NCBI RefSeq assembly: GCF_012184415.1
Contig: NZ_VTOX01000002.1
Span: forward strand, 372,001 to 436,000
Source of the DNA: Ramlibacter lithotrophicus
GTDB lineage: Bacteria > Pseudomonadota > Gammaproteobacteria > Burkholderiales > Burkholderiaceae_C
Direction of reading: 5' to 3'
DNA: 64,000 bases
Shown in pieces: positions 25,108-35,468 of the stretch (position 1 is the stretch's first letter; each line of letters opens with the position of its first letter). The notes beneath the pieces were generated by a model. That model did not search any database and was not told where the DNA came from. It was given only the letters and a program-made list of their open reading frames with translations. A program made the position numbers and the translations under genes.

Positions 25108-25829
25108 CCGCCCTCCCCGCCCACCGGGACGGACAGCACGTAGCCTTCGCCGCGCACCGTCTTGATCATGGCGGCGTCACGGGAGCCGTCGCCCAGGCGC
25201 CGGCGCAGCCGGCTGACCTGCACGTCGATGCTGCGGTCCAGCGCGTCGGCCTCGCGCCCCTGCGTCATCTCCATCAGCTGGTCGCGCGTGAGCACCCGGT
25301 TCGGATGACCCAGGAAGATCCGCAGCAGCCGGTACTCGGCCCCGCCGATGGGGCTCACGACGCCTTCGGGCGAGACGAGCTGCCGCTGCACCGTGTCCAG
25401 CGTCCAGCCGCCGAAGCGGATGTCGCGCTCCTCCTCCGGCCTCAGGTTCGGCGGCAGGCTGCGCGCGCGCCGCAGGATCACCTTGATGCGCGCCAGCAGC
25501 TCGCGCGCGCTGAACGGCTTGGGCAGGTAGTCGTCGGCGCCCATCTCCAGGCCGACGATCCGGTCGGTCTCCTCGCCGCGCGCCGTCAGCATGATCACCG
25601 GAATGTCCGAGCGCGTGCGCAGCGTGCGGCACAAGGTGAGCCCGTCGTCGCCGGGCAGCATGAGGTCCAGGACGATCAGGTCGAACCGGGCGCGGTCCAG
25701 CGCCTGCCACATGGCGCGCCCGTCCGCCACCGCCGTCGTGCGCAGGCCGTTCTTTTCGAGATAGCGTCCGAGCAGCGTGCGGATCTCGGCGTCGTCGTCG
25801 ACGATGAGGATGTGGTCCGGCCGGTCCAT
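25104..25829 (-). CDS. OmpR-family response regulator
   Basis: This 241-residue regulator has a receiver domain with the acidic pair in LIVDDDAEIR, the phospho-acceptor Asp in LIVLDLMLPGDDG and the Lys in DDYLPKPFSARELLARI. It is followed by a winged-helix DNA-binding domain with LTRDQLMEMTQGREADALDRSIDVQVSRLRRRLGD. It pairs with the overlapping kinase gene. ATG 25829 gives the normal start MDRPDHILIVDD; an upstream ATG would add 17 residues without family support. It is divergent from the repeat-bearing secreted protein gene, the most likely target. Confidence 0.92.
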   Translation of the reverse strand: MDRPDHILIVDDDAEIRTLLGRYLEKNGLRTTAVADGRAMWQALDRARFDLIVLDLMLPGDDGLTLCRTLRTRSDIPVIMLTARGEETDRIVGLEMGADDYLPKPFSARELLARIKVILRRARSLPPNLRPEEERDIRFGGWTLDTVQRQLVSPEGVVSPIGGAEYRLLRIFLGHPNRVLTRDQLMEMTQGREADALDRSIDVQVSRLRRRLGDGSRDAAMIKTVRGEGYVLSVPVGGEGG

Positions 25830-25969
25830 ACCCCGTATTACAGCCGGTTCGCGCGGCGGGCCGCCAGCGCCACGTAACACAGCATGTCAACCGGCGGAGA
25901 CGTCGCACTGCGCGACAAAAAGGCCGTTCCATGACATTCGCCGCTTACATCCAGCCGCTTCAATGCAGT

Positions 25970-25991
25970 CATGGCAGGAGGCCCTGCCATG
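25970..25991. promoter_or_regulatory. perfect 9-bp inverted repeat upstream of the repeat-bearing protein
   Basis: CATGGCAGG (25970-25978) and CCTGCCATG (25983-25991) are exact reverse complements around a 4-base spacer, 41 bases before the ATG at 26033 and 140 bases from the divergent regulator gene. It could be an operator of the adjacent regulator or an mRNA hairpin; no T-run follows. Confidence 0.4.
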
Positions 25992-26032
25992 GCCGGCCAG
26001 GCCAGCGCAATGGCAACCAGACAGGAGTCATC

Positions 26033-26659
26033 ATGAAACGCAGCACCAGGATCATTGCCGCCGTCGCCGCGGCCGCCGCCCTCGGCATCGCCGGCGTCGT
26101 CTCCGCCCACCCCGGCTTCGGCATGGGCCCGGGCTATGGCATGGGCCCGGGCTATGGCATGGGCCCGGGCTATGGCATGGGCCCGGGACACGGCATGGGA
26201 CCCGGCTATGGCATGGGCATGGGCATGGGCCGCGGCATGGGCCCCGGGTACGGCATGGGCCCCGGGTACGGCATGGGGCCGGGCGGCCGGGGAGCCGGCC
26301 CCGGCTTCGACGCCACCGCCGCGGTCGCCGGACAGCTCGCCGCGCTTCGGACCCAGCTGAAGATCACGCCGGCGCAGGAAGGCGCGTGGAAGGCCTACGA
26401 GAAGGTGGTGACGGAACAGGCCACCGCGATGCAGGCCCAGCGCGACCAGTTCCACGCCCAGTGGCAGAACGCCCAGCCGGGCGCGACCCCGCCCGACATG
26501 GCGGCCCACCACCAGGCGATGTCGTCGCTGCGCGAATCGTCGTGGAAGGCGCAGAACGCGGCGCGGCAGGAGTTGTTCGCCGCCCTGACGCCAGAGCAGC
26601 GCGCCATCGCCGACCGCTCCTTCGGTCCGATGGGCGCGCGCCGCTTCGGCCCCAGGTGA
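26033..26659 (+). CDS. Spy/CpxP-like periplasmic protein with GMGPGY repeats
   Basis: This 208-residue protein has a signal peptide (cleavage after VVSAHP, about residue 25). Residues about 30-85 are a low-complexity block of GMGPGY-type hexamers ending in GGRGAGPG. A helical C-terminal domain follows with LKITPAQEGAWKAYEKVVTEQATAMQAQRDQ and a second, similar LTPEQRAIADRS motif, the LTXXQ signatures of Spy/CpxP periplasmic chaperones and metal-response proteins. The Met-rich repeats could bind soft metals such as copper. It is divergent from, and probably controlled by, the adjacent two-component pair. Confidence 0.82.
   Translation: MKRSTRIIAAVAAAAALGIAGVVSAHPGFGMGPGYGMGPGYGMGPGYGMGPGHGMGPGYGMGMGMGRGMGPGYGMGPGYGMGPGGRGAGPGFDATAAVAGQLAALRTQLKITPAQEGAWKAYEKVVTEQATAMQAQRDQFHAQWQNAQPGATPPDMAAHHQAMSSLRESSWKAQNAARQELFAALTPEQRAIADRSFGPMGARRFGPR
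26120..26288 (+). repeat. 18-bp tandem repeats coding GMGPGY
   Basis: The unit GGCATGGGCCCGGGCTAT is repeated exactly three times (26120-26173). Degenerate copies follow (GGACAC, CCCGGCTAT, CCCCGGGTAC versions) to about 26288, with an internal GGCATG triplet expansion near 26210. The repeat is in frame with the protein and likely to vary in copy number between strains. Confidence 0.9.
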
Positions 26660-26745
26660 TCCCAGGCTCAGCCGGTCCGGAGCCGGTACGATCCTGCTGT
26701 CCGCCCGGCCCGATGGCCGGCGGGCGGCAGACAGAGGATCGCACC

Positions 26746-27420
26746 ATGCAGCATTTCGAACCTCGACCGGCAAACCGGCGCCACCCCGCGCCGGTGTCGC
26801 TGGTGGCCGCGACGCTCCTGGCCGCGCTGGGCGTCGGGACACAGGCCCAGACGCTGGCGCCGGGCACCGCACCTGCCGCGGCGCCTGGGTTTCCCGCACC
26901 CGCCGTCCCTGCGGCGGGCGTTGCGAGTGCTCCCGCTCACGGCCTGCCCGGTGGGCCCGCCGTCGCGGCGCCGCAAGGCATGCTTCCCACGCCCGGCGTG
27001 TCACCGGTCGCTCCCGCCGTGGCGGCCCCGCCGGCAGGCACGACGCCGGTGCAGCCGTTTCCTGGCGCGGCGATGGGCGCGCCGGGCTACAACGCCGCGG
27101 TGCCGCAGCCGGTGCGGCCGGACGCAATGCCGCAGCCGGGCCGGCCGGCTTTCGCCGCGCCGCCGCCCGCCGCGCGCGCGCCGGTGCCGGCGCTGCCGAC
27201 GGTGCAATCGCCGCCCGTGAAGGGACTGCCGGCGGACGCGCCGAAGCTCGTCATCAACGGCGGCGTGCATTCACCCAATCCGGCGCGGCGCAGGGTGATC
27301 GTGAATGGCCAGGTCGTGCGCGAAGGGGCCGACCTCGGCGCGGGCGTGGTGCTCGAGCAGATCAAGCCGGACAGCGTTGTCCTCGGCTTTCGCGGCGAGC
27401 ACTTCCACGTGATGTACTGA
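26746..27420 (+). CDS. exported protein with C-terminal GspB-type domain
   Basis: This 224-residue protein has an N-terminal signal or anchor (residues about 16-34) and a Pro/Ala-rich region of roughly 110 residues that is probably unfolded. The last 60 residues match the type II secretion GspB domain: LVINGGVHSPNPARRRVIVNG with QVVREG and VVLEQIKPDSVVLGFRGEHFHV. GspB helps GspA place the secretin in the peptidoglycan, but no other gsp gene is in the window, so this copy is an orphan. The stop is followed by a terminator-like hairpin at 27504. Its actual partner is unknown. Confidence 0.8.
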   Translation: MQHFEPRPANRRHPAPVSLVAATLLAALGVGTQAQTLAPGTAPAAAPGFPAPAVPAAGVASAPAHGLPGGPAVAAPQGMLPTPGVSPVAPAVAAPPAGTTPVQPFPGAAMGAPGYNAAVPQPVRPDAMPQPGRPAFAAPPPAARAPVPALPTVQSPPVKGLPADAPKLVINGGVHSPNPARRRVIVNGQVVREGADLGAGVVLEQIKPDSVVLGFRGEHFHVMY

Positions 27421-27475
27421 CCGCCGTGCCGCCGCCGCGGCGGGCCGCGGATGCAGAAAAACCCTGAACCTGAAT

Positions 27476-27490
27476 ATCGGTCATTGGTGA
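27476..27490 (+). promoter_or_regulatory. degenerate copy of the sox promoter motif upstream of dsrE
   Basis: ATCGGTCATTGGTGA matches 12 of 15 bases of the soxB leader motif at 21024-21038. It precedes the hairpin at 27504-27545 and the periplasmic DsrE gene, suggesting this gene belongs to the sulfur regulon although it stands 4 kb away. Confidence 0.3.
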
Positions 27491-27503
27491 TGTAATGATC
27501 TGT

Positions 27504-27545
27504 GGCAGGCTGGCCGTGCCGCGCGCGCGCCGCCTGCCTTTTTTT
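27504..27545 (+). terminator. hairpin plus T-run before the DsrE gene
   Basis: GGCAGGC (27504-27510) pairs with GCCTGCC (27532-27538) around a 21-base GC-rich loop and is followed by seven T residues (27539-27545). It either ends the GspB-domain transcript or, if a promoter lies at 27476, acts as an attenuator in the dsrE leader. Confidence 0.6.
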
Positions 27546-27571
27546 CGGATCGAGAGCACAGGGAGACAACA

Positions 27572-28000
27572 GTGAACCGCATCGCCGCCTTCTTCATCGC
27601 CTTGACGGCCAGCTTCCTGGTGTGGGGCAGCGCCCTCGCCCAGGACAAGGTGGTCTATCACATCGACAACGCGGAAGCCCAGGCCACCAAGGGACTGCGC
27701 AACATCCGCAACCACCTCGACGTCGCGCCGGACACGAAGATCGTCGTCGTCACGCACGCCGACGGCGTCGACTTCCTGATGGAAGGCGCCAAGGACAGGA
27801 AGAATCCCAACATCGACTACGCGTCGCTGGTGAGCGCCCTCAAGTCGCGGGGGGTCCGGTTCGAGGTCTGCGAGATCACGCTGCGCAACCGCAACCTCAA
27901 GAAAGACCAGTTCATCATGGACGCCGAGTTCACCCCGTCGGGCGTCGCGCGCATCGGCCAGCTGCAGCAGCGCGAGAAGTTCGCCTACATCAAGCCTTGA
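27572..28000 (+). CDS. periplasmic DsrE-family protein
   Basis: This 142-residue protein has a signal peptide (cleavage after GSALAQ, about residue 24) and a DsrE/DsrF-type domain: KVVYHIDNAEAQATKGLRNIRNHLDVAP, VVVTHADGVDFLMEGAK and the conserved Cys in VRFEVCEITLRNRNL. Cytoplasmic family members carry sulfur on that Cys; the exported type is common beside sox genes, where it may trap or relay sulfur. GTG 27572 was chosen because GGGAGA lies 7 bases upstream; the 18 bases around the start nearly equal those of soxA. The 3' end overlaps convergent cbbR by 11 bases. Confidence 0.85.
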   Translation: MNRIAAFFIALTASFLVWGSALAQDKVVYHIDNAEAQATKGLRNIRNHLDVAPDTKIVVVTHADGVDFLMEGAKDRKNPNIDYASLVSALKSRGVRFEVCEITLRNRNLKKDQFIMDAEFTPSGVARIGQLQQREKFAYIKP

Positions 28001-28970
28001 CGGCGCGGCGCCGCCGCGGCGGGGACGGTTCCGGCGCCGCCAGCGGCAGGTGCGCCGAGAAATGCTCGGCGAGGTAGGCCTCGCCGCGCTCCAGCACGAA
28101 GTAGCGGAACGCCTCGGCCGCCGGCGACAGCACCTTCGACAGCGTGTGCACCACGTTCCACGCCCGCACCACGGGCGAGCCCTCCACGTGCAGCAGCGCC
28201 AGCAGCCGGTTGTCGAGTTCGAGCTGCAGCGTGTGCAGCGACAGGAAGCTGATGCCCATGCCGGCCATGACGGCCTGCTTGATGGTCTCGTTGCTGCCCA
28301 TCTCCATGTCGATGCGCGGCTCCAGGCGAGCCTCCTCCAGGAACTTCTCGAGCGCCGCGCGCGTGCCCGAGCCCTGCTCGCGCACGATGAAGCCCCAGGG
28401 CCGCAGCGACTCCACCGTCGGCGTGCCGCCCTCCTTCACCAGCGGATGGTCGACGGGCGCGACGAACACGTGCGGATGCGCCGCGAACGGCTCCGCGCGC
28501 GTGGCCAGTTCCCGCGGCGGGCGCCCCATCACGGCGACGTCCACTTCGTTGCCCTGCAGCATCTTCACCAGCTTCTCGCGGTTGCCTTCGGCCAGCCGGA
28601 TCTCCACCCCCTCGTGCTCGCGCCGGAATTCGGCCAGCAGCCGCGGCAGGAAGTATTTCGCCGTGCTGACCATCCCGATGGTCAGGGTGCCGGCCTCGAC
28701 GTGCTTGAGCCGCGCGGCCGCATCCTCCGCATCCTTCAGCGTGGCGAGCATGCGGCGCGCGTAGACCAGCATGTACTCGCCCGGCGTCGTGAGCGAAACC
28801 GCGCGCCCGCTGCGGTCGAACAACGGCAGCCCGACGTCGGCCTCCAGCTCCTTGACCTGCATCGTCACCGCCGGCGGCGTCAGATGCAGCGCCTGCGCGG
28901 CCTTGCTGAAGCTGAGGTGGCGCGCGACCTCGCTGAACACGCGCAGCTGGCGGAAGGTGGCGTTCTTCAT
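27990..28970 (-). CDS. cbbR: LysR-type regulator of CO2 fixation, CbbR
   Basis: This 326-residue LysR-family regulator has a winged helix-turn-helix at residues about 5-64 (QLRVFSEVARHLSFSKAAQALHLTPPAVTMQVKELE) and a periplasmic-binding-protein-like effector domain. That domain has the conserved VSTAKYFLPRLLAEF and GMGISFLSLHTLQLEL blocks seen in CbbR proteins. It lies divergent to cbbL, the standard arrangement, and would activate the operon in response to Calvin-cycle metabolites such as RuBP or PEP. The C-terminal Pro/Arg-rich tail ([15 protein letters not shown]) is longer than usual. Confidence 0.94.
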   Translation of the reverse strand: MKNATFRQLRVFSEVARHLSFSKAAQALHLTPPAVTMQVKELEADVGLPLFDRSGRAVSLTTPGEYMLVYARRMLATLKDAEDAAARLKHVEAGTLTIGMVSTAKYFLPRLLAEFRREHEGVEIRLAEGNREKLVKMLQGNEVDVAVMGRPPRELATRAEPFAAHPHVFVAPVDHPLVKEGGTPTVESLRPWGFIVREQGSGTRAALEKFLEEARLEPRIDMEMGSNETIKQAVMAGMGISFLSLHTLQLELDNRLLALLHVEGSPVVRAWNVVHTLSKVLSPAAEAFRYFVLERGEAYLAEHFSAHLPLAAPEPSPPRRRRAVKA

Positions 28971-30522
<1,552 letters not shown>

Positions 30523-30591
30523 GCCAAAAACCAGGTGCCGGACCAACAAGCGACAGCGGTTGCCCGGGCACCTCTGATCAGGAGCAAGACC

Positions 30592-31026
30592 ATGATGACC
30601 AACCCCACAGGCCGGCTGACGCAAGGCCAGTTCAGTTTCCTGCCCGACCTGACCGACGCCGAGATCTCGCTGCAGATCCAGTACGGGCTGGACCGGGGCC
30701 ATGCCTGGAGCGTCGAGTACACCGACGACCCGCATCCGCGCAACACCTACTGGGAGATGTTCGGCATGCCGATGTTCGACCTGAAGGACGCCGCCGGCGT
30801 GCTCGCGGAAGTGAACGAATGTCGCAAGGCCTTCCCGCGCCACTACATCCGCCTGATGGCCTTCGACTCCACCCGGGGCATCGAGTCGATCGCCATGAGT
30901 TTCATCGTGAACCGCCCCGACCCCGAGCCGGGCCTTGCGCTGGAGCGGCAGGAGGTCGGCGGCCGCACGATGCGCTACACGACGCGCGCCGACGCTGCCG
31001 GCAAGCCGGAAGCCGAGCGCTCCTGA
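30592..31026 (+). CDS. cbbS: RuBisCO small subunit, form IC
   Basis: This 144-residue small subunit of the red-type class has a long C-terminal extension (residues about 110-144, [21 protein letters not shown]) that forms the beta-barrel lining the holoenzyme channel in this class. It opens [20 protein letters not shown] and has [23 protein letters not shown] 30592 has GGAG 7 bases upstream; ATG 30595 is also possible. It lies 69 bases after cbbL. Confidence 0.97.
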   Translation: MMTNPTGRLTQGQFSFLPDLTDAEISLQIQYGLDRGHAWSVEYTDDPHPRNTYWEMFGMPMFDLKDAAGVLAEVNECRKAFPRHYIRLMAFDSTRGIESIAMSFIVNRPDPEPGLALERQEVGGRTMRYTTRADAAGKPEAERS

Positions 31027-31039
31027 GCCGGGACCATCC

Positions 31040-31984
31040 ATGAACCAGCCTGTGCCGATGTTCCGGCCGGCCGCGTCGGCCGCGGCCGTGCCAGCCGACA
31101 CGACGCCGCCGCGCCTCGCGCGCTCCGTCGGCGAAGTGCTGGCGCAATCGCAGGTCGAGTCCGTGCTGGAAGAACTGGACCGGGATCTGGTCGGCCTCGC
31201 GCCGGTCAAGTCCCGCATCCGCGACATCGCCGCGCTGCTGGTGATCGACAAGCTGCGGCTGAACCTGGAACTCACGGCGCGCACGCCCAGCCTGCATATG
31301 TCCTTCACCGGCAATCCGGGCACCGGCAAGACCACGGTGGCCATGCGCATGGCGCAGATCCTGCACCGCCTGGGTTACGTGCGCAAAGGCCACCTGGTCG
31401 CCGTCACCCGCGACGACCTGGTCGGCCAGTACATCGGCCATACGGCGCCGAAGACCAAGGAAGTGCTGAAGAAGGCGATGGGCGGCGTGCTGTTCATCGA
31501 CGAGGCGTATTACCTGTACCGGCCCGAGAACGAGCGCGACTACGGGCAGGAAGCCATCGAGATCCTGCTCCAGGTGATGGAGAACCAGCGCGACGACATC
31601 GTCGTGATCCTCGCCGGCTACAAGGACCGCATGGACACCTTCTTCCAGAGCAACCCCGGCATGAGCTCGCGGATCGCGCACCACCTCGACTTCCCGGACT
31701 ACGCGCCGCGGGAACTGCTGGAGATCGCCTCGAAGATGCTGTCGGCCCAGGACTACCGGCTGGGCGACGGCGCCGTGCAGGCACTCGAGCGTTACCTGGC
31801 GCTGCGCGTCGCGCAGCCGCACTTCGCCAACGCCCGCAGCGTGCGCAACGCGCTGGACCGGGCGCGCCTGCGGCAGGCGAGCCGCCTGTTCGGCGAGCGC
31901 GACCGCGAACTCACGGCGGCGGAACTCACCACGATCGAGGCCCAGGACATCCTGGCCAGCCGCGTCTTCCAGACCACCACCTGA
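31040..31984 (+). CDS. cbbX: red-type RuBisCO activase CbbX
   Basis: This 314-residue AAA+ ATPase frees red-type RuBisCO from tight-binding sugar phosphates by pulling on the large-subunit C terminus. Walker A is [16 protein letters not shown] near residue 100, the pore loop is YIGHTAPKT, Walker B is [11 protein letters not shown] and the arginine-finger region is [12 protein letters not shown] poorly conserved 35-residue leader precedes the domain. The gene starts 13 bases after cbbS, so the three genes are one unit. Confidence 0.96.
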   Translation: MNQPVPMFRPAASAAAVPADTTPPRLARSVGEVLAQSQVESVLEELDRDLVGLAPVKSRIRDIAALLVIDKLRLNLELTARTPSLHMSFTGNPGTGKTTVAMRMAQILHRLGYVRKGHLVAVTRDDLVGQYIGHTAPKTKEVLKKAMGGVLFIDEAYYLYRPENERDYGQEAIEILLQVMENQRDDIVVILAGYKDRMDTFFQSNPGMSSRIAHHLDFPDYAPRELLEIASKMLSAQDYRLGDGAVQALERYLALRVAQPHFANARSVRNALDRARLRQASRLFGERDRELTAAELTTIEAQDILASRVFQTTT

Positions 31985-31994
31985 GGAAGCGACC

Positions 31995-32735
31995 GTGAAG
32001 CCCATCCCGCTGCAAGCCCTGATCTTCGACGTCGACGGCACGCTCGCCGACACCGAGCGGGCCCACCGCGCCGCGTTCAACCATGCGTTCGCGCAGGCCG
32101 GCTTCGACTGGCACTGGGACGAGCCGCTGTACACGCGCCTGCTCGACGTCTCCGGCGGCAGGGAGCGGATCCTGCATTACTGGAAGACGATTCGCGGCGG
32201 GGTCCTCGACGTGAGCGGCAGCGGCGTCGCCGACACAGTGCAGCGCCTGCACGACCTGAAGACCGCCGCCTACGAAGCCATGGTCAACAGCGGCGCCGTG
32301 TCGCTGCGTCCCGGCGTGCTGGAGCTGATCGGCCAGGCCCGGGCGCAAGGCATCAGCGTCGCCATCGCCACCACCACGTCGCCGGTGAACATCGCGGCGC
32401 TGCTGCGGCGAGCCATGGGTGCCGACTGGCGCCTGAACTTCTCGGTGATCGCCGATGCGTCGACCGCGCCGGTCAAGAAGCCGCACCCGCAGGTCTACCT
32501 GCAGGCGCTCGCCGCGATGAACCTGCCGGCCGCTGCCTGCCTCGCGTTCGAGGACTCGGCCAACGGCCTGCGGGCGGCGACCGGCGCCGGGCTGGCGACC
32601 ATCGTCACGCCGACGCGCTTCACCGGCCACCACGACTTCAGCGGAGCGCTGCGGGTGCTGCTGGACCTGGGCGGCGTCGGGATCGGCGCCTTGCGGGAAT
32701 GGCGCGCCGCCCAGCGCGCAGGAGCCGCGGCGTGA
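31995..32735 (+). CDS. cbbY: CbbY, xylulose-1,5-bisphosphate phosphatase (HAD family)
   Basis: This 246-residue HAD-superfamily phosphatase removes the RuBisCO misfire product xylulose 1,5-bisphosphate. HAD motifs: [11 protein letters not shown] (nucleophile Asp), [13 protein letters not shown] (motif II), [10 protein letters not shown] (motif III Lys) and [11 protein letters not shown] (motif IV). GTG 31995 follows GAGGAAG by 5 bases; no better start exists. Its stop overlaps the next gene's GTG. Placement straight after cbbX fits its role as a RuBisCO repair enzyme. Confidence 0.93.
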   Translation: MKPIPLQALIFDVDGTLADTERAHRAAFNHAFAQAGFDWHWDEPLYTRLLDVSGGRERILHYWKTIRGGVLDVSGSGVADTVQRLHDLKTAAYEAMVNSGAVSLRPGVLELIGQARAQGISVAIATTTSPVNIAALLRRAMGADWRLNFSVIADASTAPVKKPHPQVYLQALAAMNLPAAACLAFEDSANGLRAATGAGLATIVTPTRFTGHHDFSGALRVLLDLGGVGIGALREWRAAQRAGAAA

Positions 32736-33433
32736 GGGCCCGCGACATCCGCATCGCGCCGTCGCTGCTGTCGGCCGACTTCGCGCGGCTCGGCGAGGAA
32801 GTGCGCGCGATCGAGGCCGCCACCGCCGACCTCGTGCACTTCGACGTGATGGACAACCATTACGTGCCGAACCTCACCATTGGCCCCATGGTCTGCGAGG
32901 CGGTGCGGCGACACACCACGCTGCCGATCGACGTCCACCTGATGGTCGAGCCGGTCGACGCCCTGGTGCCGCTGTTCGCCAAGGCCGGCGCTTCGATCAT
33001 CACCTTCCACCCGGAAGCCTCCCGGCATGTCGACCGCACGCTGGCCCTGATCAGGGAGCAGGGCTGCCAGGCCGGGCTGGTGTTCAACCCGGCGACGCCG
33101 CTGGACTGGGCCACGCACGTGATGGACAAGCTGGACATGATCCTGATCATGAGCGTCAACCCCGGCTTCGGCGGCCAGCAGTTCATCGAGGCCACGCTGC
33201 CGAAACTGCGCGAGGCCCGGCAGCGCATCGATGCCCATGCCGCGCGCGGCGGCCGCCCGATCCGGCTGGAGGTCGACGGCGGCGTCAAGGCCGACAACAT
33301 CGCCCGCATCGCCCGCGCCGGGGCCGACACCTTCGTCGCCGGCAGCGCCGTGTTCGGCGCGCCCGATCCCGACGGCGGCTACCGCGGCGTGATCGCGCGC
33401 CTGCGCGAGCAGGCCGCCGCCACCCTGGACTGA
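32732..33433 (+). CDS. cbbE: ribulose-phosphate 3-epimerase
   Basis: This 233-residue TIM-barrel enzyme converts xylulose 5-phosphate to ribulose 5-phosphate in the Calvin cycle. Signatures: [33 protein letters not shown] with metal-binding His and Asp, [21 protein letters not shown] and [14 protein letters not shown] 32732 overlaps the cbbY stop by 4 bases and has AGGAG 7 bases upstream, so it was preferred to the in-frame ATG at 32699 inside cbbY. Confidence 0.95.
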   Translation: MRARDIRIAPSLLSADFARLGEEVRAIEAATADLVHFDVMDNHYVPNLTIGPMVCEAVRRHTTLPIDVHLMVEPVDALVPLFAKAGASIITFHPEASRHVDRTLALIREQGCQAGLVFNPATPLDWATHVMDKLDMILIMSVNPGFGGQQFIEATLPKLREARQRIDAHAARGGRPIRLEVDGGVKADNIARIARAGADTFVAGSAVFGAPDPDGGYRGVIARLREQAAATLD

Positions 33434-33458
33434 ACCCGCGCCTTCCGGAAGCACCGCC

Positions 33459-34550
33459 ATGATCCTCTCGCAACGCCCCACCCTCACGCAGTACCTGATC
33501 GACCAGCGCCGGCGGTTTCCGGGCGCGAGCGGCGATTTCAACGCGCTGGTTCTGGACGTCGCCCTGGCCTGCAAGGCCATCGCGCAGGCGGTCGCCTGGG
33601 GCGAGCTGGGCGGCATGCTGGGCCACCAGCCCGACGGCGCGAGCGCCGCCATCAACGTGCAGGGCGAGCGGCAGATGCGCCTGGACGTGCTGAGCAACGA
33701 GGTGTTCGTGCGCCTGAACGAGTGGGGCGGGCAGCTGGCCGGCATGGCGTCCGAGGAGATGGAGGCGCCCTACCCCATTCCGCAGCGCTATCCGCGCGGC
33801 AAGTACCTGCTGCTGTTCGATCCGCTGGACGGATCGAGCAACATCGACGTCAACGTCGCCGTGGGCAGCATCTTCTCGGTGCTGCGGGCGCCCGACGACG
33901 CGGCCGGCCGCGACCTCGCCGAAGCCGACTTCCTGCAGCCCGGCACGAAGCAGGTGGCGGCCGGCTATGCAATCTATGGACCGGCGACCATGCTGGTGCT
34001 CACCGTCGGCAACGGCGTCGTCGGCTTCACGCTCGATCCGCAACTGGGCGAATTCATGCTCACCCACCCGCACCTGCAGGTGCCGGCCGACACCCGCGAG
34101 TTCGCGATCAACGCGTCCAACAGCCGCTTCTGGGAGCCGCCGGTCAAGCGCTACGTCGACGAATGCCTGGCCGGGCGCGACGGGCCCCGCGACAAGGACT
34201 TCAACATGCGCTGGATCGCCTCCCTGGTGGCCGAGGCGCACCGCATCCTGATGCGCGGCGGCGTCTTCCTGTATCCGCGCGACATGAAGGACCCGGCAAA
34301 GGCCGGGCGCCTGCGGTTGCTGTACGAGGCCAATCCGGTCGCCTTCGTCATGGAACAGGCCGGCGGGCGCGCCAGCACCGGGCACGAGCGCGTGCTGGAG
34401 GTCGAGCCGATGCTGCTGCACCAGCGCATCGGGCTGGTGTTCGGGTCGCGCCACGAGGTCGAGCGCATAGAACGCTACCACGCCGAGCCGCAGGGCCAGG
34501 GGCTGGAGGCACCGCTGTTCGCCGAGCGCAGCCTGTTCCGCGCCGCCTAG
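33459..34550 (+). CDS. cbbF: class I fructose-1,6-bisphosphatase
   Basis: This 363-residue class I enzyme hydrolyses fructose 1,6-bisphosphate, and in CO2 fixers often sedoheptulose 1,7-bisphosphate too. The metal and phosphate sites are visible in [30 protein letters not shown] and the sugar-binding [46 protein letters not shown] lies in the C-terminal half. It begins 25 bases after the epimerase gene and is followed 22 bases later by phosphoribulokinase. Confidence 0.95.
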   Translation: MILSQRPTLTQYLIDQRRRFPGASGDFNALVLDVALACKAIAQAVAWGELGGMLGHQPDGASAAINVQGERQMRLDVLSNEVFVRLNEWGGQLAGMASEEMEAPYPIPQRYPRGKYLLLFDPLDGSSNIDVNVAVGSIFSVLRAPDDAAGRDLAEADFLQPGTKQVAAGYAIYGPATMLVLTVGNGVVGFTLDPQLGEFMLTHPHLQVPADTREFAINASNSRFWEPPVKRYVDECLAGRDGPRDKDFNMRWIASLVAEAHRILMRGGVFLYPRDMKDPAKAGRLRLLYEANPVAFVMEQAGGRASTGHERVLEVEPMLLHQRIGLVFGSRHEVERIERYHAEPQGQGLEAPLFAERSLFRAA

Positions 34551-34572
34551 GGATTCACATCGAGAGGGCCTC

Positions 34573-35457
34573 ATGTCAGAACGCCATCCCATCATCGCCA
34601 TCACCGGCTCGTCCGGCGCCGGCACCACGTCGGTCACCCGCACCTTCGAGAACATCTTCCGCCGCGAAGGCGTCAACGCCGCCGTCATCGAGGGCGACAG
34701 CTTCCACCGCTACAACCGCGAGGAGATGAAGATGCGCCAGGCCGAAGCGGAGCAGGCCGGTGACCGCAACTTCAGCCACTTCGGGCCCGAGAACAACCTG
34801 TTCCCCGAGCTCGAGCAGTTGTTCCGCAGCTATGGCGAGACCGGCAGCGGCCAGCGCCGCCGCTACCTGCACGACGACGAGGAGGCCGCGCCGTACAAGC
34901 AGCCGCCCGGCACGTTCACACCGTGGGAGGAGGTCCCGCCGGCCACCGACCTGCTGTTCTACGAGGGACTGCACGGTGCCGTCGTCACCGACGACGTCAA
35001 CATCGCCAAGTACCCCGACCTGCTGATCGGCGTGGTGCCGGTGATCAATCTGGAATGGATCCAGAAGCTGTGGCGCGACAAGTCCAAGCGCGGCTACTCC
35101 ACCGAAGCGGTGACCGACACCATCCTGCGCCGCATGCCGGACTATGTGCACTACATCTGCCCGCAGTTCACGCACACCCACGTCAATTTCCAGCGGGTGC
35201 CGTGCGTGGACACCTCGAATCCGTTCATCGCCCGCGAGATCCCGGCGCCCGACGAGAGCTTCGTCGTGATCCGCTTCGCCAGGCCCAAGGGCATCGACTT
35301 CCAGTACCTGCTGAACATGATCCACGACTCGTTCATGTCGCGCGCCAACACCATCGTGGTCCCAGGCGGCAAGATGGAACTGGCCATGCAGCTGATCTTC
35401 ACGCCCTTCGTGTGGCGGATGATGGAGCGCCGGCAGCGGGCGCTCGGCAAGGCCTGA
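34573..35457 (+). CDS. cbbP: phosphoribulokinase
   Basis: This 294-residue bacterial-type phosphoribulokinase makes RuBP from ribulose 5-phosphate and ATP. The P-loop is [16 protein letters not shown] at residues 9-24. The catalytic Asp region is [16 protein letters not shown], with YEGLHGAVV and [29 protein letters not shown] following. Length is that of octameric bacterial enzymes (about 290), shorter than plant PRK. Together with cbbLS it completes the two reactions unique to the Calvin cycle. Confidence 0.96.
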   Translation: MSERHPIIAITGSSGAGTTSVTRTFENIFRREGVNAAVIEGDSFHRYNREEMKMRQAEAEQAGDRNFSHFGPENNLFPELEQLFRSYGETGSGQRRRYLHDDEEAAPYKQPPGTFTPWEEVPPATDLLFYEGLHGAVVTDDVNIAKYPDLLIGVVPVINLEWIQKLWRDKSKRGYSTEAVTDTILRRMPDYVHYICPQFTHTHVNFQRVPCVDTSNPFIAREIPAPDESFVVIRFARPKGIDFQYLLNMIHDSFMSRANTIVVPGGKMELAMQLIFTPFVWRMMERRQRALGKA

Positions 35458-35468
35458 GGAGCGCACCG

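Noticed and set aside
26120..26288. Regular short repeats that could look like a CRISPR or satellite array
   Set aside because: Units are contiguous without spacers, are in frame with a signal-peptide protein and code for GMGPGY, so they are a coding repeat.
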